Shown here: positions 11,845 to 26,132 of the stretch, piece after piece
How the letters are laid out: each line of letters begins with the position of its first letter
Numbering within the stretch: position 1 is the first letter of the stretch
Assembly (NCBI RefSeq): GCF_027744825.2
Contig: NW_026527059.1
Coordinates: 62,001-126,000, forward strand
Length of the DNA stretch: 64,000 nt
Direction of reading: 5' to 3'
From: Synchiropus splendidus
Taxonomy: Eukaryota; Chordata; Actinopteri; Syngnathiformes; Callionymidae
Notes under the pieces: generated by a model
The model's input: only the letters and a program-made list of their open reading frames with translations
The model's database searches: none
What the model was told of the DNA's origin: nothing
Made by a program: the position numbers and the translations under genes

Positions 11845-13536
11845 CTTTCCTGAAAAGTTATGGCACAATGCACAAAAACGCTTTTCAGCCTGAGATAAGG
11901 TGGGTTTCGGAACGCCAAACATAAAAGTGTTGATAACTTTCGAAAAACACTTCAGAGAGCTTAGATTTGATGTGCACCTACTAGAAAGACCCTTTCTGCT
12001 ATAGTGGGAGGTTAAAATTTCATGTTCTGAAGCTTCCCTGAAAAGTTATGGCACAATGCGTAAAAACGCTTTTCAGCCTGAGATAAGGTGGGTTTCGGAA
12101 CGCCAAACATAAAAGTGTTGATAACTTTGGAAAAACACTTCAGACAGTTTAGATTTGATGTGCAACTACTAGAAAGACCCTTTCTGCTATAGTGGGAGGT
12201 TAAAATTTCATGTTCTGAAGCTTTCCTGAAAAGTTATGGCACAATGCACAAAAACGCTTTTCAGCCTGAGATAAGGTGGGTTTCGGAACGCCAAACATAA
12301 AAGTGTTGATAACTTTGGAAAAACACTTCAGACAGTTTAGATTTGATGTGCAACTACTAGAAAGACCCTTTCTGCTATAGTGGGAGGTTAAAATTTCATG
12401 TTCTGAAGCTTTCCTGAAAAGTTATGGCACAATGCACAAAAACGCTTTTCAGCCTGAGATAAGGTGGGTTTCGGAACGCCAAACATAAAAGTGTTGATAA
12501 CTTTGGAAAAACACTTCAGACAGTTTAGATTTGATGTGCAACTACTAGAAAGACCCTTTCTGCTATAGTGGGAGGTTAAAATTTCATGTTCTGAAGCTTT
12601 CCTGAAAAGTTATGGCACAATGCACAAAAACGCTTTTCAGCCTGAGATAAGGTGGGTTTCGGAACGCCAAACATAAAAGTGTTGATAACTTTTGAAAAAC
12701 ACTTCAGACAGCTTAGATTTGATGTGCAACTACTAGAAAGACCCTTTCTGCTATAGTGGGAGGTTAAAATTTCATGTTCTGAAGCTTCCCTGAAAAGTTA
12801 TGGCACAATGCACAAAAACGCTTTTCAGCCTGAGATAAGGTGGGTTTCGGAACGCCAAACATAAAAGTGTTGATAACTTTGGAAAAACACTTCAGACAGT
12901 TTAGATTTGATGTGCAACTACTAGAAAGACCCTTTCTGCTATAGTGGGAGGTTAAAATTTCATGTTCTGAAGCTTCCCTGAAAAGTTATGGCACAATGCA
13001 CAAAAACGCTTTTCAGCCTGAGATAAGGTGGGTTTCGGAACGCCAAACATAAAAGTGTTGATAACTTTGGAAAAACACTTCAGACAGTTTAGATTTGATG
13101 TGCAACTACTAGAAAGACCCTTTCTGCTATAGTGGGAGGTTAAAATTTCATGTTCTGAAGCTTTCCTGAAAAGTTATGGCACAATGCACAAAAACGCTTT
13201 TCAGCCTGAGATAAGGTGGGTTTCGGAACGCCAAACATAAAAGTGTTGATAACTTTAGAAAAACACTTCAGACAGTTTAGATTTGATGTGCAACTACTAG
13301 AAAGACCCTTTCTGCTATAGTGGGAGGTTAAAATTTCATGTTCTGAAGCTTTCCTGAAAAGTTATGGCACAATGCACAAAAACGCTTTTCAGCCTGAGAT
13401 AAGGTGGGTTTCGGAACGCCAAACATAAAAGTGTTGATAACTTTTGAAAAACACTTCAGACAGCTTAGATTTGATGTGCAACTACTAGAAAGACCCTTTC
13501 TGCTATAGTGGGAGGTTAAAATTTCATGTTCTGAAG
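11845..13536. repeat. 9-unit block, copy 2 (B-C-H-H-D-A-A-G-D)
   Basis: The first seven units match 10153-11468 in order. The block ends with a G unit (13161) and a D unit, which also begin the 16-unit module to the right. The G-D pair occurs again at 20681-21056, in front of another copy of that module. Confidence 0.75.
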
Positions 13537-16356
13537 CTTCCCTGAAAAGTTATGGCACAATGCACAAAAACGCTTTTCAGCCTGAGATAAGGTGGGTTTC
13601 GGAACGCCAAACATAAAAGTGTTGATAACTTTCGAAAAACACTTCAGAGAGCTTAGATTTGATGTGCACCTACTAGAAAGACCCTTTCTGCTATAGTGGG
13701 AGGTTAAAATTTCATGTTCTGAAGCTTCCCTGAAAAGTTATGGCACAATGCGTAAAAACGCTTTTCAGCCTGAGATAAGGTGGGTTTCGGAACGCCAAAC
13801 ATAAAAGTGTTGATAACTTTGGAAAAACACTTCAGACAGCTTAGATTTGATGTGCAACTACTAGAAAGACCCTTTCTGCTATAGTGGGAGGTTAAAATTT
13901 CATGTTCTGAAGCTTCCCTGAAAAGTTATGGCACAATGCACAAAAACGCTTTTCAGCCTGAGATAAGGTGGGTTTCGGAACGCCAAACATAAAAGTGTTG
14001 ATAACTTTCGAAAAACACTTCAGAGAGCTTAGATTTGATGTGCACCTACTAGAAAGACCCTTTCTGCTATAGTGGGAGGTTAAAATTTCATGTTCTGAAG
14101 CTTCCCTGAAAAGTTATGGCACAATGCGTAAAAACGCTTTTCAGCCTGAGATAAGGTGGGTTTCGGAACGCCAAACATAAAAGTGTTGATAACTTTGGAA
14201 AAACACTTCAGACAGTTTAGATTTGATGTGCAACTACTAGAAAGACCCTTTCTGCTATAGTGGGAGGTTAAAATTTCATGTTCTGAAGCTTTCCTGAAAA
14301 GTTATGGCACAATGCACAAAAACGCTTTTCAGCCTGAGATAAGGTGGGTTTCGGAACGCCAAACATAAAAGTGTTGATAACTTTTGAAAAACACTTCAGA
14401 CAGCTTAGATTTGATGTGCAACTACTAGAAAGACCCTTTCTGCTATAGTGGGAGGTTAAAATTTCATGTTCTGAAGCTTCCCTGAAAAGTTATGGCACAA
14501 TGCACAAAAACGCTTTTCAGCCTGAGATAAGGTGGGTTTCGGAACGCCAAACATAAAAGTGTTGATAACTTTGGAAAAACACTTCAGACAGTTTAGATTT
14601 GATGTGCAACTACTAGAAAGACCCTTTCTGCTATAGTGGGAGGTTAAAATTTCATGTTCTGAAGCTTTCCTGAAAAGTTATGGCACAATGCACAAAAACG
14701 CTTTTCAGCCTGAGATAAGGTGGGTTTCGGAACGCCAAACATAAAAGTGTTGATAACTTTGGAAAAACACTTCAGACAGCTTAGATTTGATGTGCAACTA
14801 CTAGAAAGACCCTTTCTGCTATAGTGGGAGGTTAAAATTTCATGTTCTGAAGCTTCCCTGAAAAGTTATGGCACAATGCACAAAAACGCTTTTCAGCCTG
14901 AGATAAGGTGGGTTTCGGAACGCCAAACATAAAAGTGTTGATAACTTTGGAAAAACACTTCAGACAATTTAGATTTGATGTGCAACTACTAGAAAGACCC
15001 TTTCTGCTATAGTGGGAGGTTAAAATTTCATGTTCTGAAGCTTCCCTGAAAAGTTATGGCACAATGCACAAAAACGCTTTTCAGCCTGAGATAAGGTGGG
15101 TTTCGGAACGCCAAACATAAAAGTGTTAATAACTTTGGAAAAACACTTCAGACAGTTTAGATTTGATGTGCAACTACTAGAAAGACCCTTTCTGCTATAG
15201 TGGGAGGTTAAAATTTCATGTTCTGAAGCTTCCCTGAAAAGTTATGGCACAATGCACAAAAACGCTTTTCAGCCTGAGATAAGGTGGGTTTCGGAACGCC
15301 AAACATAAAAGTGTTGATAACTTTCGAAAAACACTTCAGAGAGCTTAGATTTGATGTGCACCTACTAGAAAGACCCTTTTTGCTATAGTGGGAGGTTAAA
15401 ATTTCATGTTCTGAAGCTTCCCTGAAAAGTTATGGCACAATGCGTAAAAACGCTTTTCAGCCTGAGATAAGGTGGGTTTCGGAACGCCAAACATAAAAGT
15501 GTTGATAACTTTGGAAAAAGACTTCAGACAGTTTAGATTTGATGTGCAACTACTAGAAAGACCCTTTCTGCTATAGTGGGAGGTTAAAATTTCATGTTCT
15601 GAAGCTTTCCTGAAAAGTTATGGCACAATGCACAAAAACGCTTTTCAGCCTGAGATAAGGTGGGTTTCGGAACGCCAAACATAAAAGTGTTGATAACTTT
15701 TGAAAAACACTTCAGACAGCTTAGATTTGATGTGCAACTACTAGAAAGACCCTTTCTGCTATAGTGGGAGGTTAAAATTTCATGTTCTGAAGCTTCCCTG
15801 AAAAGTTATGGCACAATGCACAAAAACGCTTTTCAGCCTGAGATAAGGTGGGTTTCGGAACGCCAAACATAAAAGTGTTGATAACTTTGGAAAAACACTT
15901 CAGACAGTTTAGATTTGATGTGCAACTACTAGAAAGACCCTTTCTGCTATAGTGGGAGGTTAAAATTTCATGTTCTGAAGCTTTCCTGAAAAGTTATGGC
16001 ACAATGCACAAAAACGCTTTTCAGCCTGAGATAAGGTGGGTTTCGGAACGCCAAACATAAAAGTGTTGATAACTTTTGAAAAACACTTCAGACAGCTTAG
16101 ATTTGATGTGCAACTACTAGAAAGACCCTTTCTGCTATAGTGGGAGGTTAAAATTTCATGTTCTGAAGCTTCCCTGAAAAGTTATGGCACAATGCACAAA
16201 AACGCTTTTCAGCCTGAGATAAGGTGGGTTTCGGAACGCCAAACATAAAAGTGTTGATAACTTTGGAAAAACACTTCAGACAGTTTAGATTTGATGTGCA
16301 ACTACTAGAAAGACCCTTTCTGCTATAGTGGGAGGTTAAAATTTCATGTTCTGAAG
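13349..16356. repeat. 16-unit module, copy 1 of 3 (3008 bp)
   Basis: Order D-B'-C'-B'-C-D-A-H'-A, then E-B'-C-D-A-D-A. Marker changes are a T at 15380 (TTTTTGC), a G at 15520 (AAAAAGAC) and a private GACAATTT in the unit at 14853. The T marker recurs at 18764 (18 units away) and 22900 (40 units away), in the same place within each module. Confidence 0.82.
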
Positions 16357-16732
16357 CTTCCCTGAAAAGTTATGGCACAATGCACAAAAACGCTTTTCAG
16401 CCTGAGATAAGGTGGGTTTCGGAACGCCAAACATAAAAGTGTTGATAACTTTCGAAAAACACTTCAGACAGCTTAGATTTGATGTGCACCTACTAGAAAG
16501 ACCCTTTCTGCTATAGTGGGAGGTTAAAATTTCATGTTCTGAAGCTTCCCTGAAAAGTTATGGCACAATGCGTAAAAACGCTTTTCAGCCTGAGATAAGG
16601 TGGGTTTCGGAACGCCAAACATAAAAGTGTTGATAACTTTGGAAAAACACTTCAGACAGTTTAGATTTGATGTGCAACTACTAGAAAGACCCTTTCTGCT
16701 ATAGTGGGAGGTTAAAATTTCATGTTCTGAAG
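16357..16732. repeat. F-C dimer between two 16-unit modules
   Basis: One F unit (16357) and one C unit (16545) separate the first and second copies of the 16-unit module. Together with the preceding seven units they complete the nine-unit word E-B-C-D-A-D-A-F-C (15041-16732), which also occurs at 3009-4700, 7333-9024 and 51136-52827 with minor sub-type differences. Confidence 0.75.
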
Positions 16733-19700
16733 CTTTCCTGAAAAGTTATGGCACAATGCACAAAAACGCTTTTCAGCCTGAGATAAGGTGGGTTTCGGAA
16801 CGCCAAACATAAAAGTGTTGATAACTTTTGAAAAACACTTCAGACAGCTTAGATTTGATGTGCAACTACTAGAAAGACCCTTTCTGCTATAGTGGGAGGT
16901 TAAAATTTCATGTTCTGAAGCTTCCCTGAAAAGTTATGGCACAATGCACAAAAACGCTTTTCAGCCTGAGATAAGGTGGGTTTCGGAACGCCAAACATAA
17001 AAGTGTTGATAACTTTCGAAAAACACTTCAGAGAGCTTAGATTTGATGTGCACCTACTAGAAAGACCCTTTCTGCTATAGTGGGAGGTTAAAATTTCATG
17101 TTCTGAAGCTTCCCTGAAAAGTTATGGCACAATGCGTAAAAACGCTTTTCAGCCTGAGATAAGGTGGGTTTCGGAACGCCAAACATAAAAGTGTTGATAA
17201 CTTTGGAAAAACACTTCAGACAGCTTAGATTTGATGTGCAACTACTAGAAAGACCCTTTCTGCTATAGTGGGAGGTTAAAATTTCATGTTCTGAAGCTTC
17301 CCTGAAAAGTTATGGCACAATGCACAAAAACGCTTTTCAGCCTGAGATAAGGTGGGTTTCGGAACGCCAAACATAAAAGTGTTGATAACTTTCGAAAAAC
17401 ACTTCAGAGAGCTTAGATTTGATGTGCACCTACTAGAAAGACCCTTTCTGCTATAGTGGGAGGTTAAAATTTCATGTTCTGAAGCTTCCCTGAAAAGTTA
17501 TGGCACAATGCGTAAAAACGCTTTTCAGCCTGAGATAAGGTGGGTTTCGGAACGCCAAACATAAAAGTGTTGATAACTTTGGAAAAACACTTCAGACAGT
17601 TTAGATTTGATGTGCAACTACTAGAAAGACCCTTTCTGCTATAGTGGGAGGTTAAAATTTCATGTTCTGAAGCTTTCCTGAAAAGTTATGGCACAATGCA
17701 CAAAAACGCTTTTCAGCCTGAGATAAGGTGGGTTTCGGAACGCCAAACATAAAAGTGTTGATAACTTTTGAAAAACACTTCAAACAGCTTAGATTTGATG
17801 TGCAACTACTAGAAAGACCCTTTCTGCTATAGTGGGAGGTTAAAATTTCATGTTCTGAAGCTTCCCTGAAAAGTTATGGCACAATGCACAAAAACGCTTT
17901 TCAGCCTGAGATAAGGTGGGTTTCGGAACGCCAAACATAAAAGTGTTGATAACTTTGGAAAAACACTTCAGACAGTTTAGATTTGATGTGCAACTACTAG
18001 AAAGACCCTTTCTGCTATAGTGGGAGGTTAAAATTTCATGTTCTGAAGCTTTCCTGAAAAGTTATGGCACAATGCACAAAAACGCTTTTCAGCCTGAGAT
18101 AAGGTGGGTTTCGGAACGCCAAACATAAAAGTGTTGATAACTTTGGAAAAACACTTCAGACAGCTTAGATTTGATGTGCAACTACTAGAAAGACCCTTTC
18201 TGCTATAGTGGGAGGTTAAAATTTCATGTTCTGAAGCTTCCCTGAAAAGTTATGGCACAATGCACAAAAACGCTTTTCAGCCTGAGATAAGGTGGGTTTC
18301 GGAACGCCAAACATAAAAGTGTTGATAACTTTGGAAAAACACTTCAGACAGTTTAGATTTGATGTGCAACTACTAGAAAGACCCTTTCTGCTATAGTGGG
18401 AGGTTAAAATTTCATGTTCTGAAGCTTCCCTGAAAAGTTATGGCACAATGCACAAAAACGCTTTTCAGCCTGAGATAAGGTGGGTTTCGGAACGCCAAAC
18501 ATAAAAGTGTTAATAACTTTGGAAAAACACTTCAGACAGTTTAGATTTGATGTGCAACTACTAGAAAGACCCTTTCTGCTATAGTGGGAGGTTAAAATTT
18601 CATGTTCTGAAGCTTCCCTGAAAAGTTATGGCACAATGCACAAAAACGCTTTTCAGCCTGAGATAAGGTGGGTTTCGGAACGCCAAACATAAAAGTGTTG
18701 ATAACTTTCGAAAAACACTTCAGAGAGCTTAGATTTGATGTGCACCTACTAGAAAGACCCTTTTTGCTATAGTGGGAGGTTAAAATTTCATGTTCTGAAG
18801 CTTCCCTGAAAAGTTATGGCACAATGCGTAAAAACGCTTTTCAGCCTGAGATAAGGTGGGTTTCGGAACGCCAAACATTAAAGTGTTGATAACTTTGGAA
18901 AAAGACTTCAGACAGTTTAGATTTGATGTGCAACTACTAGAAAGACCCTTTCTGCTATAGTGGGAGGTTAAAATTTCATGTTCTGAAGCTTTCCTGAAAA
19001 GTTATGGCACAATGCACAAAAACGCTTTTCAGCCTGAGATAAGGTGGGTTTCGGAACGCCAAACATAAAAGTGTTGATAACTTTTGAAAAACACTTCAGA
19101 CAGCTTAGATTTGATGTGCAACTACTAGAAAGACCCTTTCTGCTATAGTGGGAGGTTAAAATTTCATGTTCTGAAGCTTCCCTGAAAAGTTATGGCACAA
19201 TGCACAAAAACGCTTTTCAGCCTGAGATAAGGTGGGTTTCGGAACGCCAAACATAAAAGTGTTGATAACTTTGGAAAAACACTTCAGACAGTTTAGATTT
19301 GATGTGCAACTACTAGAAAGACCCTTTCTGCTATAGTGGGAGGTTAAAATTTCATGTTCTGAAGCTTTCCTGAAAAGTTATGGCACAATGCACAAAAACG
19401 CTTTTCAGCCTGAGATAAGGTGGGTTTCGGAACGCCAAACATAAAAGTGTTGATAACTTTTGAAAAACACTTCAGACAGCTTAGATTTGATGTGCAACTA
19501 CTAGAAAGACCCTTTCTGCTATAGTGGGAGGTTAAAATTTCATGTTCTGAAGCTTCCCTGAAAAGTTATGGCACAATGCACAAAAACGCTTTTCAGCCTG
19601 AGAAAAGGTGGGTTTCGGAACGCCAAACATAAAAGTGTTGATAACTTTGGAAAAACACTTCAGACAGTTTAGATTTGATGTGCAACTACTAGAAAGACCC

Positions 19701-19740
19701 TTTCTGCTATAGTGGGAGGTTAAAATTTCATGTTCTGAAG
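16733..19740. repeat. 16-unit module, copy 2 of 3 (3008 bp)
   Basis: Same unit order as 13349-16356. It shares the T marker (18764) and the AAAAAGAC change with copy 1, and adds T at 18879 (ACATTAAAG), which only copy 3 shares (23015, 22 units away). Copies 2 and 3 are therefore closer to each other than to copy 1 at this point. The last unit carries a further marker, A at 19604 (GAGAAAAGG). Confidence 0.82.
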
Positions 19741-20492
19741 CTTCCCTGAAAAGTTATGGCACAATGCACAAAAACGCTTTTCAGCCTGAGATAAGGTGGG
19801 TTTCGGAACGCCAAACATAAAAGTGTTAATAACTTTGGAAAAACACTTCAGACAGTTTAGATTTGATGTGCAACTACTAGAAAGACCCTTTCGGCTATAG
19901 TGGGAGGTTAAAATTTCATGTTCTGATGCTTCCCTGAAAAGTTATGGCACAATGCACAAAAACGCTTTTCAGCCTGAGATAAGGTGGGTTTCGGAACGCC
20001 AAACATAAAAGTGTTGATAACTTTCGAAAAACACTTCAGACAGCTTAGATTTGATGTGCACCTACTAGAAAGACCCTTTCTGCTATAGTGGGAGGTTAAA
20101 ATTTCATGTTCTGAAGCTTCCCTGAAAAGTTATGGCACAATGCGTAAAAACGCTTTTCAGCCTGAGATAAGGTGGGTTTCGGAACGCCAAACATAAAAGT
20201 GTTGATAACTTTGGAAAAACACTTCAGACAGTTTAGATTTGATGTGCAACTACTAGAAAGACCCTTTCTGCTATAGTGGGAGGTTAAAATTTCATTTTCT
20301 GAAGCTTTCCTGAAAAGTTATGGCACAATGCACAAAAACGCTTTTCAGCCTGAGATAAGGTGGGTTTCGGAACGCCAAACATAAAAGTGTTGATAACTTT
20401 GGAAAAACACTTCAGACAGTTTAGATTTGATGTGCAACTACTAGAAAGACCCTTTCTGCTATAGTGGGAGGTTAAAATTTCATGTTCTGAAG
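19553..20492. repeat. Five-unit block A-E-F-C-H with private markers, copy 1
   Basis: Markers are A at 19604 (GAGAAAAGG), G at 19893 (TTTCGGCT) and T at 19927, which removes the HindIII site at that junction. All three recur at 24680, 24969 and 25003, exactly 27 units (5076 bp) to the right. The unit at 20117 also has a private ATTTTC change near its end. Confidence 0.8.
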
Positions 20493-20868
20493 CTTCCCTG
20501 AAAAGTTATGGCACAATGCGTAAAAACGCTTTTCAGCCTGAGATAAGGTGGGTTTCGGAACGCCAAACATAAAAGTGTTGATAACTTTGGAAAAACACTT
20601 CAGACAGTTTAGATTTGATGTGCAACTACTAGAAAGACCCTTTCTGCTATAGTGGGAGGTTAAAATTTCATGTTCTGAAGCTTTCCTGAAAAGTTATGGC
20701 ACAATGCACAAAAACGCTTTTCAGCCTGAGATAAGGTGGGTTTCGGAACGCCAAACATAAAAGTGTTGATAACTTTAGAAAAACACTTCAGACAGTTTAG
20801 ATTTGATGTGCAACTACTAGAAAGACCCTTTCTGCTATAGTGGGAGGTTAAAATTTCATGTTCTGAAG
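20493..20868. repeat. C-G dimer joining two modules
   Basis: A C unit not preceded by a C97 unit (20493), then a G unit (20681). The G unit plus the next D unit match 13161-13536 exactly 40 units (7520 bp) upstream. This makes 13161-16168 and 20681-23688 one duplicated stretch. Confidence 0.7.
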
Positions 20869-23688
20869 CTTTCCTGAAAAGTTATGGCACAATGCACAAA
20901 AACGCTTTTCAGCCTGAGATAAGGTGGGTTTCGGAACGCCAAACATAAAAGTGTTGATAACTTTTGAAAAACACTTCAGACAGCTTAGATTTGATGTGCA
21001 ACTACTAGAAAGACCCTTTCTGCTATAGTGGGAGGTTAAAATTTCATGTTCTGAAGCTTCCCTGAAAAGTTATGGCACAATGCACAAAAACGCTTTTCAG
21101 CCTGAGATAAGGTGGGTTTCGGAACGCCAAACATAAAAGTGTTGATAACTTTCGAAAAACACTTCAGAGAGCTTAGATTTGATGTGCACCTACTAGAAAG
21201 ACCCTTTCTGCTATAGTGGGAGGTTAAAATTTCATGTTCTGAAGCTTCCCTGAAAAGTTATGGCACAATGCGTAAAAACGCTTTTCAGCCTGAGATAAGG
21301 TGGGTTTCGGAACGCCAAACATAAAAGTGTTGATAACTTTGGAAAAACACTTCAGACAGCTTAGATTTGATGTGCAACTACTAGAAAGACCCTTTCTGCT
21401 ATAGTGGGAGGTTAAAATTTCATGTTCTGAAGCTTCCCTGAAAAGTTATGGCACAATGCACAAAAACGCTTTTCAGCCTGAGATAAGGTGGGTTTCGGAA
21501 CGCCAAACATAAAAGTGTTGATAACTTTCGAAAAACACTTCAGAGAGCTTAGATTTGATGTGCACCTACTAGAAAGACCCTTTCTGCTATAGTGGGAGGT
21601 TAAAATTTCATGTTCTGAAGCTTCCCTGAAAAGTTATGGCACAATGCGTAAAAACGCTTTTCAGCCTGAGATAAGGTGGGTTTCGGAACGCCAAACATAA
21701 AAGTGTTGATAACTTTGGAAAAACACTTCAGACAGTTTAGATTTGATGTGCAACTACTAGAAAGACCCTTTCTGCTATAGTGGGAGGTTAAAATTTCATG
21801 TTCTGAAGCTTTCCTGAAAAGTTATGGCACAATGCACAAAAACGCTTTTCAGCCTGAGATAAGGTGGGTTTCGGAACGCCAAACATAAAAGTGTTGATAA
21901 CTTTTGAAAAACACTTCAGACAGCTTAGATTTGATGTGCAACTACTAGAAAGACCCTTTCTGCTATAGTGGGAGGTTAAAATTTCATGTTCTGAAGCTTC
22001 CCTGAAAAGTTATGGCACAATGCACAAAAACGCTTTTCAGCCTGAGATAAGGTGGGTTTCGGAACGCCAAACATAAAAGTGTTGATAACTTTGGAAAAAC
22101 ACTTCAGACAGTTTAGATTTGATGTGCAACTACTAGAAAGACCCTTTCTGCTATAGTGGGAGGTTAAAATTTCATGTTCTGAAGCTTTCCTGAAAAGTTA
22201 TGGCACAATGCACAAAAACGCTTTTCAGCCTGAGATAAGGTGGGTTTCGGAACGCCAAACATAAAAGTGTTGATAACTTTGGAAAAACACTTCAGACAGC
22301 TTAGATTTGATGTGCAACTACTAGAAAGACCCTTTCTGCTATAGTGGGAGGTTAAAATTTCATGTTCTGAAGCTTCCCTGAAAAGTTATGGCACAATGCA
22401 CAAAAACGCTTTTCAGCCTGAGATAAGGTGGGTTTCGGAACGCCAAACATAAAAGTGTTGATAACTTTGGAAAAACACTTCAGACAGTTTAGATTTGATG
22501 TGCAACTACTAGAAAGACCCTTTCTGCTATAGTGGGAGGTTAAAATTTCATGTTCTGAAGCTTCCCTGAAAAGTTATGGCACAATGCACAAAAACGCTTT
22601 TCAGCCTGAGATAAGGTGGGTTTCGGAACGCCAAACATAAAAGTGTTAATAACTTTGGAAAAACACTTCAGACAGTTTAGATTTGATGTGCAACTACTAG
22701 AAAGACCCTTTCTGCTATAGTGGGAGGTTAAAATTTCATGTTCTGAAGCTTCCCTGAAAAGTTATGGCACAATGCACAAAAACGCTTTTCAGCCTGAGAT
22801 AAGGTGGGTTTCGGAACGCCAAACATAAAAGTGTTGATAACTTTCGAAAAACACTTCAGAGAGCTTAGATTTGATGTGCACCTACTAGAAAGACCCTTTT
22901 TGCTATAGTGGGAGGTTAAAATTTCATGTTCTGAAGCTTCCCTGAAAAGTTATGGCACAATGCGTAAAAACGCTTTTCAGCCTGAGATAAGGTGGGTTTC
23001 GGAACGCCAAACATTAAAGTGTTGATAACTTTGGAAAAAGACTTCAGACAGTTTAGATTTGATGTGCAACTACTAGAAAGACCCTTTCTGCTATAGTGGG
23101 AGGTTAAAATTTCATGTTCTGAAGCTTTCCTGAAAAGTTATGGCACAATGCACAAAAACGCTTTTCAGCCTGAGATAAGGTGGGTTTCGGAACGCCAAAC
23201 ATAAAAGTGTTGATAACTTTTGAAAAACACTTCAGACAGCTTAGATTTGATGTGCAACTACTAGAAAGACCCTTTCTGCTATAGTGGGAGGTTAAAATTT
23301 CATGTTCTGAAGCTTCCCTGAAAAGTTATGGCACAATGCACAAAAACGCTTTTCAGCCTGAGATAAGGTGGGTTTCGGAACGCCAAACATAAAAGTGTTG
23401 ATAACTTTGGAAAAACACTTCAGACAGTTTAGATTTGATGTGCAACTACTAGAAAGACCCTTTCTGCTATAGTGGGAGGTTAAAATTTCATGTTCTGAAG
23501 CTTTCCTGAAAAGTTATGGCACAATGCACAAAAACGCTTTTCAGCCTGAGATAAGGTGGGTTTCGGAACGCCAAACATAAAAGTGTTGATAACTTTTGAA
23601 AAACACTTCAGACAGCTTAGATTTGATGTGCAACTACTAGAAAGACCCTTTCTGCTATAGTGGGAGGTTAAAATTTCATGTTCTGAAG
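20869..23688. repeat. 16-unit module, copy 3 of 3 (15 units kept)
   Basis: The first 15 units match the order of copies 1 and 2, but the sixteenth (A) is replaced by B' at 23689. It shares the markers at 22900 and 23015 with copy 2. The switch at 23689 is a likely exchange boundary. Confidence 0.8.
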
Positions 23689-26132
23689 CTTCCCTGAAAA
23701 GTTATGGCACAATGCACAAAAACGCTTTTCAGCCTGAGATAAGGTGGGTTTCGGAACGCCAAACATAAAAGTGTTGATAACTTTCGAAAAACACTTCAGA
23801 GAGCTTAGATTTGATGTGCACCTACTAGAAAGACCCTTTCTGCTATAGTGGGAGGTTAAAATTTCATGTTCTGAAGCTTCCCTGAAAAGTTATGGCACAA
23901 TGCGTAAAAACGCTTTTCAGCCTGAGATAAGGTGGGTTTCGGAACGCCAAACATAAAAGTGTTGATAACTTTGGAAAAACACTTCAGACAGCTTAGATTT
24001 GATGTGCAACTACTAGAAAGACCCTTTCTGCTATAGTGGGAGGTTAAAATTTCATGTTCTGAAGCTTCCCTGAAAAGTTATGGCACAATGCACAAAAACG
24101 CTTTTCAGCCTGAGATAAGGTGGGTTTCGGAACGCCAAACATAAAAGTGTTGATAACTTTCGAAAAACACTTCAGACAGCTTAGATTTGATGTGCACCTA
24201 CTAGAAAGACCCTTTCTGCTATAGTGGGAGGTTAAAATTTCATGTTCTGAAGCTTCCCTGAAAAGTTATGGCACAATGCGTAAAAACGCTTTTCAGCCTG
24301 AGATAAGGTGGGTTTCGGAACGCCAAACATAAAAGTGTTGATAACTTTGGAAAAACACTTCAGACAGTTTAGATTTGATGTGCAACTACTAGAAAGACCC
24401 TTTCTGCTATAGTGGGAGGTTAAAATTTCATGTTCTGAAGCTTCCCTGAAAAGTTATGGCACAATGCACAAAAACGCTTTTCAGCCTGAGATAAGGTGGG
24501 TTTCGGAACGCCAAACATAAAAGTGTTAATAACTTTGGAAAAACACTTCAGACAGTTTAGATTTGATGTGCAACTACTAGAAAGACCCTTTCTGCTATAG
24601 TGGGAGGTTAAAATTTCATGTTCTGAAGCTTCCCTGAAAAGTTATGGCACAATGCACAAAAACGCTTTTCAGCCTGAGAAAAGGTGGGTTTCGGAACGCC
24701 AAACATAAAAGTGTTGATAACTTTGGAAAAACACTTCAGACAGTTTAGATTTGATGTGCAACTACTAGAAAGACCCTTTCTGCTATAGTGGGAGGTTAAA
24801 ATTTCATGTTCTGAAGCTTCCCTGAAAAGTTATGGCACAATGCACAAAAACGCTTTTCAGCCTGAGATAAGGTGGGTTTCGGAACGCCAAACATAAAAGT
24901 GTAAATAACTTTGGAAAAACACTTCAGACAGTTTAGATTTGATGTGCAACTACTAGAAAGACCCTTTCGGCTATAGTGGGAGGTTAAAATTTCATGTTCT
25001 GATGCTTCCCTGAAAAGTTATGGCACAATGCACAAAAACGCTTTTCAGCCTGAGATAAGGTGGGTTTCGGAACGCCAAACATAAAAGTGTTGATAACTTT
25101 CGAAAAACACTTCAGACAGCTTAGATTTGATGTGCACCTACTAGAAAGACCCTTTCTGCTATAGTGGGAGGTTAAAATTTCATGTTCTGAAGCTTCCCTG
25201 AAAAGTTATGGCACAATGCGTAAAAACGCTTTTCAGCCTGAGATAAGGTGGGTTTCGGAACGCCAAACATAAAAGTGTTGATAACTTTGGAAAAACACTT
25301 CAGACAGTTTAGATTTGATGTGCAACTACTAGAAAGACCCTTTCTGCTATAGTGGGAGGTTAAAATTTCATGTTCTGAAGCTTTCCTGAAAAGTTATGGC
25401 ACAATGCACAAAAACGCTTTTCAGCCTGAGATAAGGTGGGTTTCGGAACGCCAAACATAAAAGTGTTGATAACTTTGGAAAAACACTTCAGACAGTTTAG
25501 ATTTGATGTGCAACTACTAGAAAGACCCTTTCTGCTATAGTGGGAGGTTAAAATTTCATGTTCTGAAGCTTTCCTGAAAAGTTATGGCACAATGCACAAA
25601 AACGCTTTTCAGCCTGAGATAAGGTGGGTTTCGGAACGCCAAACATAAAAGTGTTGATAACTTTTGAAAAACACTTCAGACAGCTTAGATTTGATGTGCA
25701 ACTACTAGAAAGACCCTTTCTGCTATAGTGGGAGGTTAAAATTTCATGTTCTGAAGCTTCCCTGAAAAGTTATGGCACAATGCACAAAAACGCTTTTCAG
25801 CCTGAGATAAGGTGGGTTTCGGAACGCCAAACATAAAAGTGTTGATAACTTTGGAAAAACACTTCAGACAGTTTAGATTTGATGTGCAACTACTAGAAAG
25901 ACCCTTTCTGCTATAGTGGGAGGTTAAAATTTCATGTTCTGAAGCTTCCCTGAAAAGTTATGGCACAATGCACAAAAACGCTTTTCAGCCTGAGATAAGG
26001 TGGGTTTCGGAACGCCAAACATAAAAGTGTTGATAACTTTGGAAAAACACTTCAGACAGTTTAGATTTGATGTGCAACTACTAGAAAGACCCTTTCTGCT
26101 ATAGTGGGAGGTTAAAATTTCATGTTCTGAAG
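23689..26132. repeat. Mixed segment of 13 units (B'-C'-F-C-E-A-E-F-C-H-D-A-A)
   Basis: This stretch contains no gene and only 188-bp units. It includes the second copy of the A-E-F-C-H block with its three private markers (24629-25568). The E unit at 24817 has GTAAATAAC, a further change next to the E-defining position. The run B'-C'-F-C at its start resembles 34968-35719 and 54708-55459. Confidence 0.75.
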